From: an uncultured Sphingomonadales bacterium
Lineage (GTDB): Bacteria; Pseudomonadota; Alphaproteobacteria; Sphingomonadales; Sphingomonadaceae
NCBI GenBank assembly: GCA_903923465.1
Contig: CAIXXP010000175.1
Location: 1-46,762, forward strand
Reading direction: 5' to 3'
DNA: 46,762 bases
A program made the position numbers and the translations under genes. The notes under the pieces are model-generated. The model did not search any database. It was given only the letters and a program-made list of their open reading frames with translations, and was not told the DNA's origin. The first letter of the stretch is position 1. Each line of letters begins with the position of its first letter. Positions 40,143-46,762 of this stretch are shown piece by piece.

Positions 40143-41147
40143 TCAGGCGGGGGCGCGGGTGGCCAGCTTCATGGCCTGCGCCGTGAGGGCGAAGCTGTGG
40201 CGGCGGGCCTGGTGGTCGAAGATCTGGCCGCCGACGATGACCTCGTTGGCCCCGGTGCGGGCGAGCAGGGCCGCCAGCTTGTCGGCGACATCCTGCACGG
40301 TGCCGATGGCGGTGCAGGACAGCATCTGGTCGAGCATGGCGCGGTGGCTGTCGGGCAGGGCCTCGTAATAGCCGGGCTTTGGCGGCAGCAGGCGGCCACC
40401 GGTGCCGCCGGTGCGCAGCGCGACGAAGCTTTGCTGCATGGAGGTGGCGAGCAGGCGGGCTTCCTCGACCGTGTCGGCGGCGAAGGCGTTGAAGCCGACC
40501 ATGACGTGCGGGGCATCGAGCGTGGCGGAGGGGCGGAACTGGCGGCGGTAGATCGCCACGGCCTCATCGAGCAGGGCGGGGGCGAAATGCGAGGCGAAGC
40601 CATAGGGCAGGCCGAGCGCGGCGGCCAGTTGCGCGCCATAGGTGCTGGAGCCGAGGATCCAGATTTGCGGCGCGGCGCCGGCGCCGGGGACGGCGGTGAA
40701 GCCCATGCGCGGGTCGCCGGCGAAGAAGGCCTGGAGTTCGACGACCTGGCGCGGGAATTCGTCCGGATTGCCGTGACGCAGGGCCATGGCGACGCGGCCA
40801 TCGGAGCCGGGAGCGCGGCCGAGGCCGAGGTCTATGCGGCCGGGGTAGAGCGCATCGAGCGTGCCGAATTGCTCGGCGATTTGCAGCGGGGCGTGGTTGG
40901 GCAGCATGATGCCGCCCGAGCCGATGCGGATGGTTTTGGTGTGGGCGCCGACATGGGCGAGCACCACCGAGGTGGCCGCGCCGCCGATGCCGGCCATGCC
41001 GTGGTGCTCGGCCACCCAGTAGCGGGTGTAGCCCTGCGCTTCGGCATGGGCGGCGAGATCGGCGGCATTGGCCAGCGCCTGGGTGATCGAGCTGCCCTCG
41101 GCGACCGGCACGAGATCGAGCATGGACAGGGTGGGGGTGGTTGTCAT
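40143..41147 (-). CDS. Luciferase-like (LLM class) flavin monooxygenase
   Basis: This 334-residue TIM-barrel flavoprotein belongs to the MsnO8-type group of luciferase-like monooxygenases: [14 protein letters not shown] at the start, [36 protein letters not shown], and [13 protein letters not shown]. It should use reduced flavin and oxygen on an unknown substrate. The ATG at 41147 gives the family N-terminus. The GIY-YIG gene begins 35 bases after its stop, on the same strand. Confidence 0.92.
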   Translation of the reverse strand: MTTTPTLSMLDLVPVAEGSSITQALANAADLAAHAEAQGYTRYWVAEHHGMAGIGGAATSVVLAHVGAHTKTIRIGSGGIMLPNHAPLQIAEQFGTLDALYPGRIDLGLGRAPGSDGRVAMALRHGNPDEFPRQVVELQAFFAGDPRMGFTAVPGAGAAPQIWILGSSTYGAQLAAALGLPYGFASHFAPALLDEAVAIYRRQFRPSATLDAPHVMVGFNAFAADTVEEARLLATSMQQSFVALRTGGTGGRLLPPKPGYYEALPDSHRAMLDQMLSCTAIGTVQDVADKLAALLARTGANEVIVGGQIFDHQARRHSFALTAQAMKLATRAPA

Positions 41148-41207
41148 GCTGGTAATGTGGGCCTGTCGGTGCCGGAGTGCAAGGTTTGCCGGCGGGCGGG
41201 GTGTGGC

Positions 41208-42056
41208 CTAGCGCGCGGCGGGGTTGGGCGCGTCGGTTGCGGGGTGGGGGGATGGCGGGGGCGCGGCCGATGGGGCTTGGTTCGATGGGGCGGGGGCCGA
41301 TGGGGCAGGGGCCGATGGGGCAGGGGCCGATGGGGCAGGGGCCGATGGGGCAGGGGCCGATGGGGCAGGGGTGGCGCGGCGGATCAGCTGTTCGAGCAGG
41401 AACTGGCCGAATGCCCAGTCACCCAGGCCGGAATCGGCGTTGATGTGGCCGGCCCGCCCGGCGTCGGCAAAGGCGCAGCCCCAGTCGCGGGCCAGGGCCT
41501 CGACGGCGTGGAGGCCCATGTAGTGATCGTTGTGGCTGCCGACGAGAATCGCCGGAAACGGCAGGCGTGCGCGCGGCATGGGGGCAAAGCCGGCGACGCG
41601 GGGATCATCGAGCCGGTGATCGACCTCGGGCGGGGCGACGAGGAGGGCGGCGCGGACTTTCCCGGTGTGGAGCGGGCCGGCAGGGAGGGGGGCGGCAGGG
41701 AGCGGGCCGGTATGGAGGGGGCCGGAATGGAGCGGGCCGGAATGGGCGGGGGCAGCGGGATCGGCCGGGTTGGCGGCGCCCGGCTGTTCGAGTTGTGCCC
41801 ACCACGCGACGGCCAAACAGCCGAGCGAATGGGCGACGAGGACCACCGGCCGGTCTGCCGCGCGGATGGCGAGGTTCAGCTTGTTCACCCAGGTGTTGCG
41901 GTGGGGCGTGTCCCACATGCCGAGGTCCACGCGCTGGCAATCGTCGCGCTGCTGTTCCCACAGGGTCTGCCAGTGGCCGGGGCCGCTGTTGTTGAGGCCG
42001 GGCACGGTGAGGATCAGGGGTTTGACCGGGGCTGGATGGGGTTGAGCCATGGCCAT
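41208..42056 (-). CDS. RBBP9/YdeN-type alpha/beta hydrolase with two repeat inserts
   Basis: This 282-residue serine hydrolase has ILTVPGLNNSGPGHWQTLWE at the start, the nucleophile in LVAHSLGC, and the acid/His region SHNDHYM and GHINADSGLGDW. Typical members have about 180-200 residues. The excess comes from two translated 15-bp arrays: an internal HSGPLHTGPLPAAPL stretch before the third strand, and a C-terminal PAPSA tail. Both keep the frame. The start at 42056 has AAAGG upstream; an ATG at 42050 is equally possible. It is monocistronic. Confidence 0.87.
   Translation of the reverse strand: MAMAQPHPAPVKPLILTVPGLNNSGPGHWQTLWEQQRDDCQRVDLGMWDTPHRNTWVNKLNLAIRAADRPVVLVAHSLGCLAVAWWAQLEQPGAANPADPAAPAHSGPLHSGPLHTGPLPAAPLPAGPLHTGKVRAALLVAPPEVDHRLDDPRVAGFAPMPRARLPFPAILVGSHNDHYMGLHAVEALARDWGCAFADAGRAGHINADSGLGDWAFGQFLLEQLIRRATPAPSAPAPSAPAPSAPAPSAPAPSAPAPSNQAPSAAPPPSPHPATDAPNPAAR
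41266..41370 (-). repeat. Seven-copy 15-bp array at the 3' end of the hydrolase
   Basis: Five perfect units (GCCGATGGGGCAGGG) at 41296-41370 are preceded by two diverged ones. They code the C-terminal PAPSA repeats of the hydrolase. Confidence 0.93.
41664..41750 (-). repeat. 15-bp in-frame array inside the hydrolase
   Basis: Five full units of consensus GGAATGGAGCGGGCC and a partial sixth fill 41664-41750. They code five-residue repeats (HSGPL, HTGPL, PAAPL, PAGPL) in a loop between conserved parts of the hydrolase fold. Confidence 0.88.
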
Positions 42057-42120
42057 CGCATGCCTTTCTGTGCTGGGGTTTTGCCTGTGCGCGGGGCGGC
42101 GCGCGCGCTTCATGTAGCAC

Positions 42121-42156
42121 TGTTTATAACTCAACTATTATGGTAGACAATAAACA
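42121..42156 (-). promoter_or_regulatory. AT-rich promoter with flanking inverted repeat
   Basis: On the minus strand TTGTCT (42150-42145) and TATAAA (42128-42123) are 16 bases apart, a good sigma-70 promoter about 65 bases before the hydrolase start. TGTTTAT (42121-42127) and ATAAACA (42150-42156) are inverted repeats that overlap both boxes, so a repressor could act here. Confidence 0.55.
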
Positions 42157-42215
42157 AAGGCTGAGGGTGGCGATAGCTGCGCTTTGGGCTGGGTGGGCGC
42201 GGCGTGGGGCGGGGA

Positions 42216-43721
42216 TCAGGGCGCCGGTGACGCGAGGGCCTTCAGCGCGGCCTTGTCGACCTTCATCATCGGGGTGAGCGGCAGGGCGGGCAGCAGCTCC
42301 AGCCGGTCGGGCGCCTTGTAGTCGGCCAGTTCGCCGCGCACATGGGCGCGCAATTCCTCCAGTGTGGGGGGTGCCGCGGGGTCGGCGGGGACGACGAAGG
42401 CGACGCCGATCTCGCCGATTTTCGGGGCCGGGGCACCGACCACGGCCACCGCCGCCACCGAGGGCAATTCGCTGAGGGCGCGTTCGACCTCGATGGGATA
42501 GACGTTGTAGCCGCCGCGAATATACATTTCGGTGGTGCGGCCGGCGAGCACGAGATTGCCGTCCTCGTCGAACCGGCCGAGATCGGAGCTGAGCAGCCAG
42601 CCATCCTCGACCAGCGCCTCGGCGGTGCGTTCGGGGTCTTGCCAATAGCCCCGCATCATGCCCGGCGCGCGCACGGCGATGCGGCCGACGCCGGCCTCGT
42701 CGGCATCGACGAGGCGCAGTTCCACGCCGGGCTGCGGGCGGCCGACGGTGCGATATTGCGTGAGCGGGCTGTCGCCGGCGCGGGTGCCGGTCATCGATGG
42801 GCATTCGGTCATCGAATAGCGCACGATCAAGGGCGCGCCGATGGTGGCGGTGACGCGCTCGATCAGTTCCGGCGGGGCGGGGGCGGTGGCGCTGATGCCG
42901 ACGGCGACGTGCGAGAGATCGGCATCAGCCATTTCCGGCAGATCCAGCAGCTTGGCCCATTGGGTGGGCACGGCGGCGGCGATGGTGATGCGCTCGTCGA
43001 CCAGCAGGCGCAGCGTCTGGCTGGCCGTCCACGGGGTTTCGGTGATGACCAGGGTGATGCCGTTGGCCACCTGCTCCCAGCCCTTGGCCATGTAGCCGGC
43101 GTGGGCGAAGGGCACCGAGCTGAGCTTTCGGGCGAAGGGGGCGGCCAGCGGCCCGGCGGTGCGGATGGCGCAGGCGAGCGCCGCGTGGGTGAAGCAGGCG
43201 CCCTTCGGCAGGCCGGTGGTGCCGCTGGTCCAGATGATGACGCCGAGGTCGCTGGCGCTGCCGGCGTGTGGCGCGGCGCGGGTGGGGCCGGCGCGCAGGG
43301 CGGCCAGTTCGTCGCGGCGGATGATGTGGGGCTGGATGAGACCTTGGGGCGCTTCGGCGGCGGGTTCGAGGAACAGCACGGGGGCTGCGGTTTTCTCCAC
43401 GATCGCCGCTACCTCGCGCCGGCCGAGGCGGGGGTTCACGCCGCTGGCCACCGCGCCGATCAATTGCGCGGCGGCGAAGCAGATGGCGAAATCGATCGAG
43501 GGTTCCAGGCCGATGAGGACGATATCGCCGGGGGCCACGCCGCGCTGTTGCAGGGCCGCGCCCAGCCGCAGCGCCTGATCATGCCAGGCGGCGAAGGTGA
43601 TGCGCTCGCCGCGGTGGACATAGGCCTGTTGCTGGGGGAAACGCGCGGCGGCGGCCGCCATCAGTTCGGCGAAAGTCGCGTAATCCCCGGTGAGGACCGG
43701 TGCGACATATCCTTCGGCCAT
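42216..43721 (-). CDS. Acyl-CoA synthetase (AMP-forming)
   Basis: This 501-residue adenylate-forming enzyme activates a carboxylic acid to its CoA thioester using ATP. The P-loop is WTSGTTGLPKG; YSMTECP, SSDLGRFDEDG and RTTEMYIRGGYNVYPIE follow, and MMKVDKAALK near the end holds the catalytic Lys. I use the ATG at 43721, six bases after GGGGGA; in-frame ATGs at 43727 and 43736 are alternatives. A TetR gene is divergent 216 bases away and is likely its regulator. The substrate is unknown; fatty or aromatic acids are typical. Confidence 0.92.
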   Translation of the reverse strand: MAEGYVAPVLTGDYATFAELMAAAAARFPQQQAYVHRGERITFAAWHDQALRLGAALQQRGVAPGDIVLIGLEPSIDFAICFAAAQLIGAVASGVNPRLGRREVAAIVEKTAAPVLFLEPAAEAPQGLIQPHIIRRDELAALRAGPTRAAPHAGSASDLGVIIWTSGTTGLPKGACFTHAALACAIRTAGPLAAPFARKLSSVPFAHAGYMAKGWEQVANGITLVITETPWTASQTLRLLVDERITIAAAVPTQWAKLLDLPEMADADLSHVAVGISATAPAPPELIERVTATIGAPLIVRYSMTECPSMTGTRAGDSPLTQYRTVGRPQPGVELRLVDADEAGVGRIAVRAPGMMRGYWQDPERTAEALVEDGWLLSSDLGRFDEDGNLVLAGRTTEMYIRGGYNVYPIEVERALSELPSVAAVAVVGAPAPKIGEIGVAFVVPADPAAPPTLEELRAHVRGELADYKAPDRLELLPALPLTPMMKVDKAALKALASPAP

Positions 43722-43937
43722 GGCCATTTCCCCCATTGCTTGCCGATTCCATGGCGGCGGGGCGCATGGGTTTCGGGCTTGTCTTGCCGGCGATAGCGGG
43801 GGAAGGCGCGGGGCCCAAGCGGGATTTGGCCGGGCGGGGGCAATGTGTCGGCCAGAGGCAATTGCCTTGCGACCGGTTGTGCCTGAAGGCGCGGGCGCGC
43901 ATGCAGGGTGGCGGCGCCAGACGAGTCGGGGGAGCGG

Positions 43938-44630
43938 ATGACCAAAAGCACGGGGGCGACCACAAGCACGGGGGCGACCACAAGCACCGGGGCGACCACA
44001 AGCACGGGGGCGACCAAAGCCGCGCGGACGGGGACCAGCCAGCGCGACCGGCAAAAGGAGGTGACGCTGCAACTGCTGCGCCGGGCGGCGCGCGAGGCCT
44101 TCTATTCGCGGCCCTATGAGGAGGTCTCGATGGAGGACATCGCGCGCGGGGCGGGGGTGACGCGGGGCACGGTCTATCTCTACTTTCCCACCAAGCTGGA
44201 TGTGCTGAACGATCTGCTGCGCGACGATCTGGCCGACCAGATGAGCATTTACGATGAACTGGCGCTGGTGCGGCACGAGAGCACGGCGCAGATGCGCGAG
44301 TGGTTGCAGCATTTTCACGACCAGATGATGAGCCGGGGGCCTTCGCTGTATCTGCACACGCTGTATCTGCGCCGGGTGCCGCAGGACAGCGTGCTGGTTT
44401 CTGGCCACCGCGAGACGGCGATGGCCAAGCTGGGCAAGGTCTATCCGGGGTTTGACCTGTCGGGGCTGGCGGGGGCGGCGCGCGAACGCAAGCGGGTGGA
44501 GATCTATCTGATGCTGTTCCAGATAGAGCAGGTGGTGCTGACCTTTTCGAGTGTGGATGGATCGCCCGAGATTGGCCTGGGGCTGGATATTGTGGCCGAG
44601 CGGTTGCTGGAATTCGCCGGGCGCGGCTGA
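43938..44630 (+). CDS. TetR family regulator with TTSTGA-repeat N-terminus
   Basis: This 230-residue regulator begins with four six-residue repeats (TKSTGA, then TTSTGA three times). The DNA-binding domain follows (LLRRAAREAFYSRPYEEVSM, DIARGAGVTRGTVYLYFPTK), then a helical ligand domain. The ATG at 43938 has GGGGGAG four bases upstream. The repeats would form a flexible N-terminal arm ahead of the helix-turn-helix, where some regulators make extra minor-groove contacts. It is divergent from the acyl-CoA synthetase gene. Confidence 0.9.
   Translation: MTKSTGATTSTGATTSTGATTSTGATKAARTGTSQRDRQKEVTLQLLRRAAREAFYSRPYEEVSMEDIARGAGVTRGTVYLYFPTKLDVLNDLLRDDLADQMSIYDELALVRHESTAQMREWLQHFHDQMMSRGPSLYLHTLYLRRVPQDSVLVSGHRETAMAKLGKVYPGFDLSGLAGAARERKRVEIYLMLFQIEQVVLTFSSVDGSPEIGLGLDIVAERLLEFAGRG
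43941..44012 (+). repeat. 18-bp in-frame array directly after a start codon
   Basis: Four 18-bp units (ACCACAAGCACGGGGGCG and variants) start at the second codon of the TetR gene. The period is six codons. Confidence 0.92.
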
Positions 44631-44896
44631 GGGGCGCGCGTTGGTGTTAGGTGGTGGGGATGGGGGCGTGCTATAGGCTTTTGCATCCCATAGGCCCTGC
44701 ATCGCCGCGATGGGTGGCGACCGGGGGCATGGCTTCTTCTCGTCCCCTCTGGTGCCCCCGCATGATGGGGCGCATGGGCTTTACGCATGTCTGGACGAAG
44801 GCGCCGGACATTCTCCGCTCTCGCCGCAAGGGCGCACACGCGCTGGCCGTCTTGCCAGAATGGCCCGCAACGGACCGCAACCCAGGAGCAACCGAC
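44631..44896. other. Gap without a recognisable gene
   Basis: Only low-quality frames are present between the TetR gene and the small basic protein. No promoter or hairpin stands out. Confidence 0.4.
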
Positions 44897-45034
44897 ATGG
44901 CCAAGGCCCAGAAACGCAGCAGCCGCGAAATCCGCAAGCCCAAGGCCGACAAGAGCAAGCCGACCGCACCCGTCGGGCTGGCCGATTCCTCACCCGTGAA
45001 TGCGCTGATGCGCAAGCCGAAGGCCAAGCTCTAG
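44897..45034 (+). CDS. Small basic protein (45 residues)
   Basis: This short protein reads MAKAQKRSSREIRKPKADKS and ends NALMRKPKAKL. It has about 30 percent Lys/Arg, no membrane segment and no Cys. The ATG at 44897 has AGGAG nine bases upstream, and the frame is clean. Similar Lys-rich small proteins starting MAKAQKRS are, to my knowledge, widespread in sphingomonads as hypothetical proteins. The charge suggests nucleic-acid or ribosome binding, without proof. Confidence 0.78.
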   Translation: MAKAQKRSSREIRKPKADKSKPTAPVGLADSSPVNALMRKPKAKL

Positions 45035-45148
45035 GGCGCGTTGGGATCTGATCGGCCCGGATCGCCCGGCTGAAGGCGCTGGCGGGTCGCATTTTCGCCC
45101 GGTCTCGGGTGATGCGACCTGACCGGGAGATGCGCGAGGGCCGGCGGC

Positions 45149-46060
45149 TCAGGCGGCGGGGATGAGTGTGTCGGCGGCCAGCTGGTCGACGGGCAGCACA
45201 TCCACCGCGACGCGCAGCTGCTGGCCGTCGTTGCCGTGGAACACGCCATCCACCGGGGCGACATCGGCATAGTCGCGGCCCATGGCGACGGTGATGTGGT
45301 CGGCCTGCACGACGACATCGTTGGTGGGGTCGAAGCCGACCCAGCCCAGTGCCTCGCCGCACCAGATGGCGACCCAGGCGTGCATCGCGTCGCAGCCGAC
45401 CAGACGCGGCCGGCCGGGCGGCGGAATGGTGCGCAGATAGCCGCTGACATAGGCGGCCGGGATGCCATGCGTGCGTAGCGCCGCGATCATGATATGGGCG
45501 AAATCCTGACAGACGCCCCGGCGCTGGCGGAAGGCGGCGAGCGGCGGCGTGTCGGTCTTGGTGGCGTCGCTATCATAGGCGAACTGGGTGTAGATGGCGT
45601 GGCACAGGGCCCGGCCGGCCGGCAATATGCCGCACTCCGGCGCGAGGCAGCCTTGCGCCCACTCCCCGATCTCTGCCGCGATGCTGACGATTTGCGAATT
45701 GAACAGATAGGCCGCGGGCGCCAGCGGCGTCATGTCGCGGCTGGCCGGAGCGGCGTGGCGGATTTCGGCCACCGTGGGGCAGGGGCCAGCGAGATCGACC
45801 GCGACGGGCGAGACCTGCACCGAAAAGCTGCTTTCGATGCGCAGCGAGGCGATGGGTTCGCCCAGCGCCAGGCGGCTGGTGTTGACCACATAGGGGCCCT
45901 GGCTGGTGAGGATGGAGGCGGGGCGGGGGGAGACCTTCAGCCGATAATCGAACAGGCGCTGGCCGGGCCAGGCCACGGGTTCCAGCCGGACATTGAACCG
46001 GGCCAGGCGAACCGCCGAGGCATAGCGGATGTCGGTGACATGGGTGACGCGGAACATCAT
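45149..46060 (-). CDS. Transglutaminase-like family protein
   Basis: This 303-residue protein has an N-terminal beta domain (MMFRVTHVTDIRYASAVRLA, typical bacterial transglutaminase N-terminal region). A papain-like core follows with Cys in RRGVCQDFAHI, His in DAMHAWV and Asp in FDPTNDVVV. It may act as an amidase, protease or transamidase on peptides. Its start overlaps the stop of the alpha-E gene (ATGA). The trio ATP-grasp, alpha-E and transglutaminase is a known conserved group, thought to make or modify a peptide. Confidence 0.93.
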   Translation of the reverse strand: MMFRVTHVTDIRYASAVRLARFNVRLEPVAWPGQRLFDYRLKVSPRPASILTSQGPYVVNTSRLALGEPIASLRIESSFSVQVSPVAVDLAGPCPTVAEIRHAAPASRDMTPLAPAAYLFNSQIVSIAAEIGEWAQGCLAPECGILPAGRALCHAIYTQFAYDSDATKTDTPPLAAFRQRRGVCQDFAHIMIAALRTHGIPAAYVSGYLRTIPPPGRPRLVGCDAMHAWVAIWCGEALGWVGFDPTNDVVVQADHITVAMGRDYADVAPVDGVFHGNDGQQLRVAVDVLPVDQLAADTLIPAA

Positions 46061-46762
46061 CCGAGCAGATTACCCTGTGCGCTGCGGTCGGGGCGCTCCA
46101 CCGGTAGGAAATAGCGCTGCGACAGTGCGTCGGACAGGGTGAGCAGGTGCGATTCGAGCCGTTGCAGCACCTTGGGGGTCACCTCGGTCGCCTCCAGGCT
46201 TTGCAGTTCGGCCAGCATGGCGCGGGTTTCGCGCAAGGGGCGTTCCGGCACGCCGTTTTCCACCAGCGCGGGCAATTCGGCCAGATGCCCGGCGATGCGG
46301 ACCAGCTGGAACAGCAGCGAGCGCGGGTTGTGCGGATCGAGCAGCACCAGATCGAGCACCGGCACCCGCATTGGCCCGGTGAGATAACGGCTGCGATAGA
46401 CGATCTGGCTGTCGCACAGGTCGAGCAGGGCGCTGAGATCGTCGACCTCGCTGGCCTCGCCGGCGAACTGGCGGGCGAGGCGGCAGGTGCCCAGCGCCCG
46501 CTCCAGCCGGCGGCCGATATCGAGGAAGCGCCACGAGGGGCTGCGCACCATGTTCTCGGCGGCAAGGCCGCCCAGCGTGCTCCAGCGCTCGATGAGGATG
46601 TTCGAGGCGTTGAGCAGCGATTCGCTGCGGTCGGCCACGAAGAAGGGGACCGGGCGGTTGGCCACGCGCCAGAAATCGGTGGACACGCGCTCGCGCAGGC
46701 CCCGGCCGATCTGCCGGCTGCGGGTGGTGAGGGTGGCAACGCCGCCGGGCAGCCGCCGCTCC
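46057..46762 (-). CDS. Alpha-E domain protein, partial at the window edge
   Basis: The frame is open to the end of the window, so the N-terminal part is missing. From the edge it reads RRLPGGVATLTTRSRQIG, a segment like the end of a circularly permuted ATP-grasp domain, and then the alpha-E helical domain (STDFWRVANRPVPFF, NILIERWSTLGGLAAENM, then WRFLDIGRRLERA). It is therefore probably the C-terminal part of a fused ATP-grasp/alpha-E protein rather than a separate 209-residue gene starting at the GTG at 46686. It is co-transcribed with the transglutaminase. Confidence 0.85.
   Translation of the reverse strand, partial: ERRLPGGVATLTTRSRQIGRGLRERVSTDFWRVANRPVPFFVADRSESLLNASNILIERWSTLGGLAAENMVRSPSWRFLDIGRRLERALGTCRLARQFAGEASEVDDLSALLDLCDSQIVYRSRYLTGPMRVPVLDLVLLDPHNPRSLLFQLVRIAGHLAELPALVENGVPERPLRETRAMLAELQSLEATEVTPKVLQRLESHLLTLSDALSQRYFLPVERPDRSAQGNLLG

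Noticed and set aside
46057..46686. Complete 209-residue alpha-E gene with GTG start
   Set aside because: The frame stays open to the window edge with ATP-grasp-like sequence before the GTG, so the gene is more likely cut by the window.

Overview
The window is very GC-rich, densely packed bacterial chromosome with many 4-base start/stop overlaps (ATGA or GTGA). A TonB-dependent receptor, a four-cysteine FNR regulator, an RpoE-ChrR pair with TGATCC-type promoters, an EcfG-type (GGAAC-N16-CGTT) promoter and family III CoA transferases beside SDRs all point to an alphaproteobacterium, probably Sphingomonadales. The genus cannot be told from sequence alone. I saw no rRNA, tRNA, CRISPR array, intact insertion sequence or phage gene.

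Layout. 1-759 is non-coding, with an AT-rich block carrying five copies of a decamer. 760-3053 holds a Gly/His-rich exported protein behind an EcfG-type promoter and an aldehyde dehydrogenase. 3745-8625 is central carbon metabolism: an NAD malic enzyme (TTG start) divergent from a MaoC/phosphotransacylase fusion and acetate kinase. A bidirectional terminator (8682-8721) separates acetate kinase from a TonB-dependent receptor (8741-11272). 11819-19969 is a catabolic island for an unidentified CoA-activated substrate: three SDRs (two with unusual catalytic or nucleotide-binding motifs), two CaiB/BaiF CoA transferases, a crotonase, a nitronate-monooxygenase-like flavoprotein and a TetR regulator. 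20040-23914 has an FNR-type regulator, a DUF6629-like membrane protein, a GMC oxidoreductase and a 76-codon remnant of glycerol kinase. 23999-28966 is a tripartite drug-efflux operon (NodT-EmrA-EmrB) divergent from its probable TetR repressor.

29089-39423 is the most coherent block, an RpoE-ChrR island. On the plus strand run the ECF sigma factor, the zinc/cupin anti-sigma ChrR with all expected ligands, a DUF1295 protein, a CFA-like methyltransferase and an unrecognised membrane protein. On the minus strand run a COG2907 flavoprotein, DUF1365, a second CFA-like methyltransferase, a DUF6134 protein, an exported peroxiredoxin and an exported esterase. Three promoter-like sites of the form TGATCC-N18-TA serve the two divergent operons and a separate DUF2177 gene. 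This set is typical of singlet-oxygen regulons; remodelling of unsaturated membrane fatty acids, possibly to furan or cyclopropane types, is inferred.

39610-46762 holds a GIY-YIG protein, a luciferase-like monooxygenase, an RBBP9-type hydrolase, an acyl-CoA synthetase divergent from a TetR regulator, a 45-residue basic protein, and a transglutaminase gene overlapping an alpha-E gene cut by the window edge.

The most unusual property runs through the whole window: at least sixteen short tandem arrays (unit 12-36 bp, 2-11 copies), each with its own unit, concentrated in intergenic gaps or at the extreme 5' or 3' ends of genes. Several units share a GGCC core. Some arrays are translated in frame, one supplies the Shine-Dalgarno sequence of its gene, one covers a stop codon, and one lies between divergent RpoE promoters.
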